The notes beneath the pieces are model-generated. The model saw only the letters and a list, made by a program, of their open reading frames with translations, ran no database searches and was not told the origin of the DNA. A DNA stretch of 5,999 bases. Source: Peptoniphilaceae bacterium AM52-5BH (GTDB lineage Bacteria > Bacillota > Clostridia > Tissierellales > Peptoniphilaceae). The stretch spans positions 365 to 6,363 of the forward strand of contig JAQEDR010000040.1 in the NCBI GenBank assembly GCA_027669155.1, written 5' to 3'. Below, piece by piece: positions 5,925 through 5,999 of the stretch. The position numbers were made by a program, and so were the translations under genes. The first letter of the stretch is position 1. Each line of letters starts with the position of its first letter.

Positions 5925-5999
5925 TCAATGAAAAAAGCCCCAAATCTGACCTGAACCCGTAAACACGGAATAATTTAATTATATCTTAAGCGGAATGTA
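5925..5999. other. Non-coding edge region without a recognisable gene
   Basis: All three minus-strand frames entering from the right edge meet a stop within about 25 bases, so at most the last few codons of an upstream gene could be here. A small hairpin (CCGT, loop of 4, ACGG, at 5957-5968) and, on the minus strand, GGGGC followed by six T (5931-5941) are visible, but no stem good enough for a terminator. I recognise no RNA family. Confidence 0.4.

Noticed and set aside
5923..5928. TTGACT as a -35 box for a second EF-G2 promoter
   Set aside because: No acceptable -10 box is found 15-18 bp downstream on the minus strand.
5930..5970. Possible terminator of an upstream gene (GGGGC followed by six T on the minus strand)
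   Set aside because: The only stems are a 4-bp hairpin not next to the T run and a pairing made mostly of G-U wobbles with a bulge; too weak to call.
5945..5970. Possible tRNA T-arm or riboswitch fragment (GGGTTCAGGTC on the minus strand)
   Set aside because: The bases after the loop do not pair with the 5' side of the arm, and no other tRNA arm or known riboswitch core is present.
1..5999. CRISPR array, transposase, integrase, phage or toxin-antitoxin genes
   Set aside because: No spaced repeats, mobile-element ends or proteins of these kinds are visible; the window is filled by five intact housekeeping-type genes.

Overview
The window is AT-rich, low-GC Firmicutes-type DNA. Poly-T and poly-A tracts are frequent, Shine-Dalgarno sites of the AAGGAG type precede the genes, and the genes are packed head to tail. 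The protein set (an EF-G2-like GTPase, an MscS channel beside a DUF951 protein, a eukaryote-type branching enzyme) fits an anaerobic Clostridia/Tissierellia relative. A Peptoniphilaceae member such as Anaerococcus is my best guess, from general resemblance only.

All five genes lie on the minus strand and read right to left as one apparent operon. Positions 5803-5999 are non-coding and hold a promoter enclosed by a perfect 16-bp inverted repeat. Then come an EF-G-like translation GTPase (5802-3754), a glycogen/alpha-glucan branching enzyme of the eukaryote-like GH13_8 type (3725-1737), a small cytosolic SGNH/GDSL hydrolase (1740-1219), an MscS-type mechanosensitive channel (1226-375) and a DUF951 protein with a possible zinc site (397-161). 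The first gap is 28 bp. The next three junctions overlap by 4, 8 and 14-23 bp, which suggests translational coupling. The operon ends at a strong intrinsic terminator (123-158).

Positions 1-122 belong to a different transcription unit that reads leftward off the window edge. It has a near-consensus sigma-A promoter (TTGACA, 17 bp, TATCAT) with an A/T-rich UP-like tract. A second copy of the same -35 box lies 95 bp downstream, just at the edge. Tandem strong promoters with this spacing are typical of rRNA or other stable-RNA operons, so I predict an rrn or tRNA operon just outside the window on the left.

Functionally the operon looks like a mixed housekeeping set (translation, storage polysaccharide, membrane tension release), not a single pathway. 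I do not see a clear undescribed defence or mobile system. The most interesting signals are regulatory: the inverted repeat around the EF-G2 promoter, a GC-rich hairpin written in atypical codons inside the GDSL gene, and the tandem promoters at the left edge.
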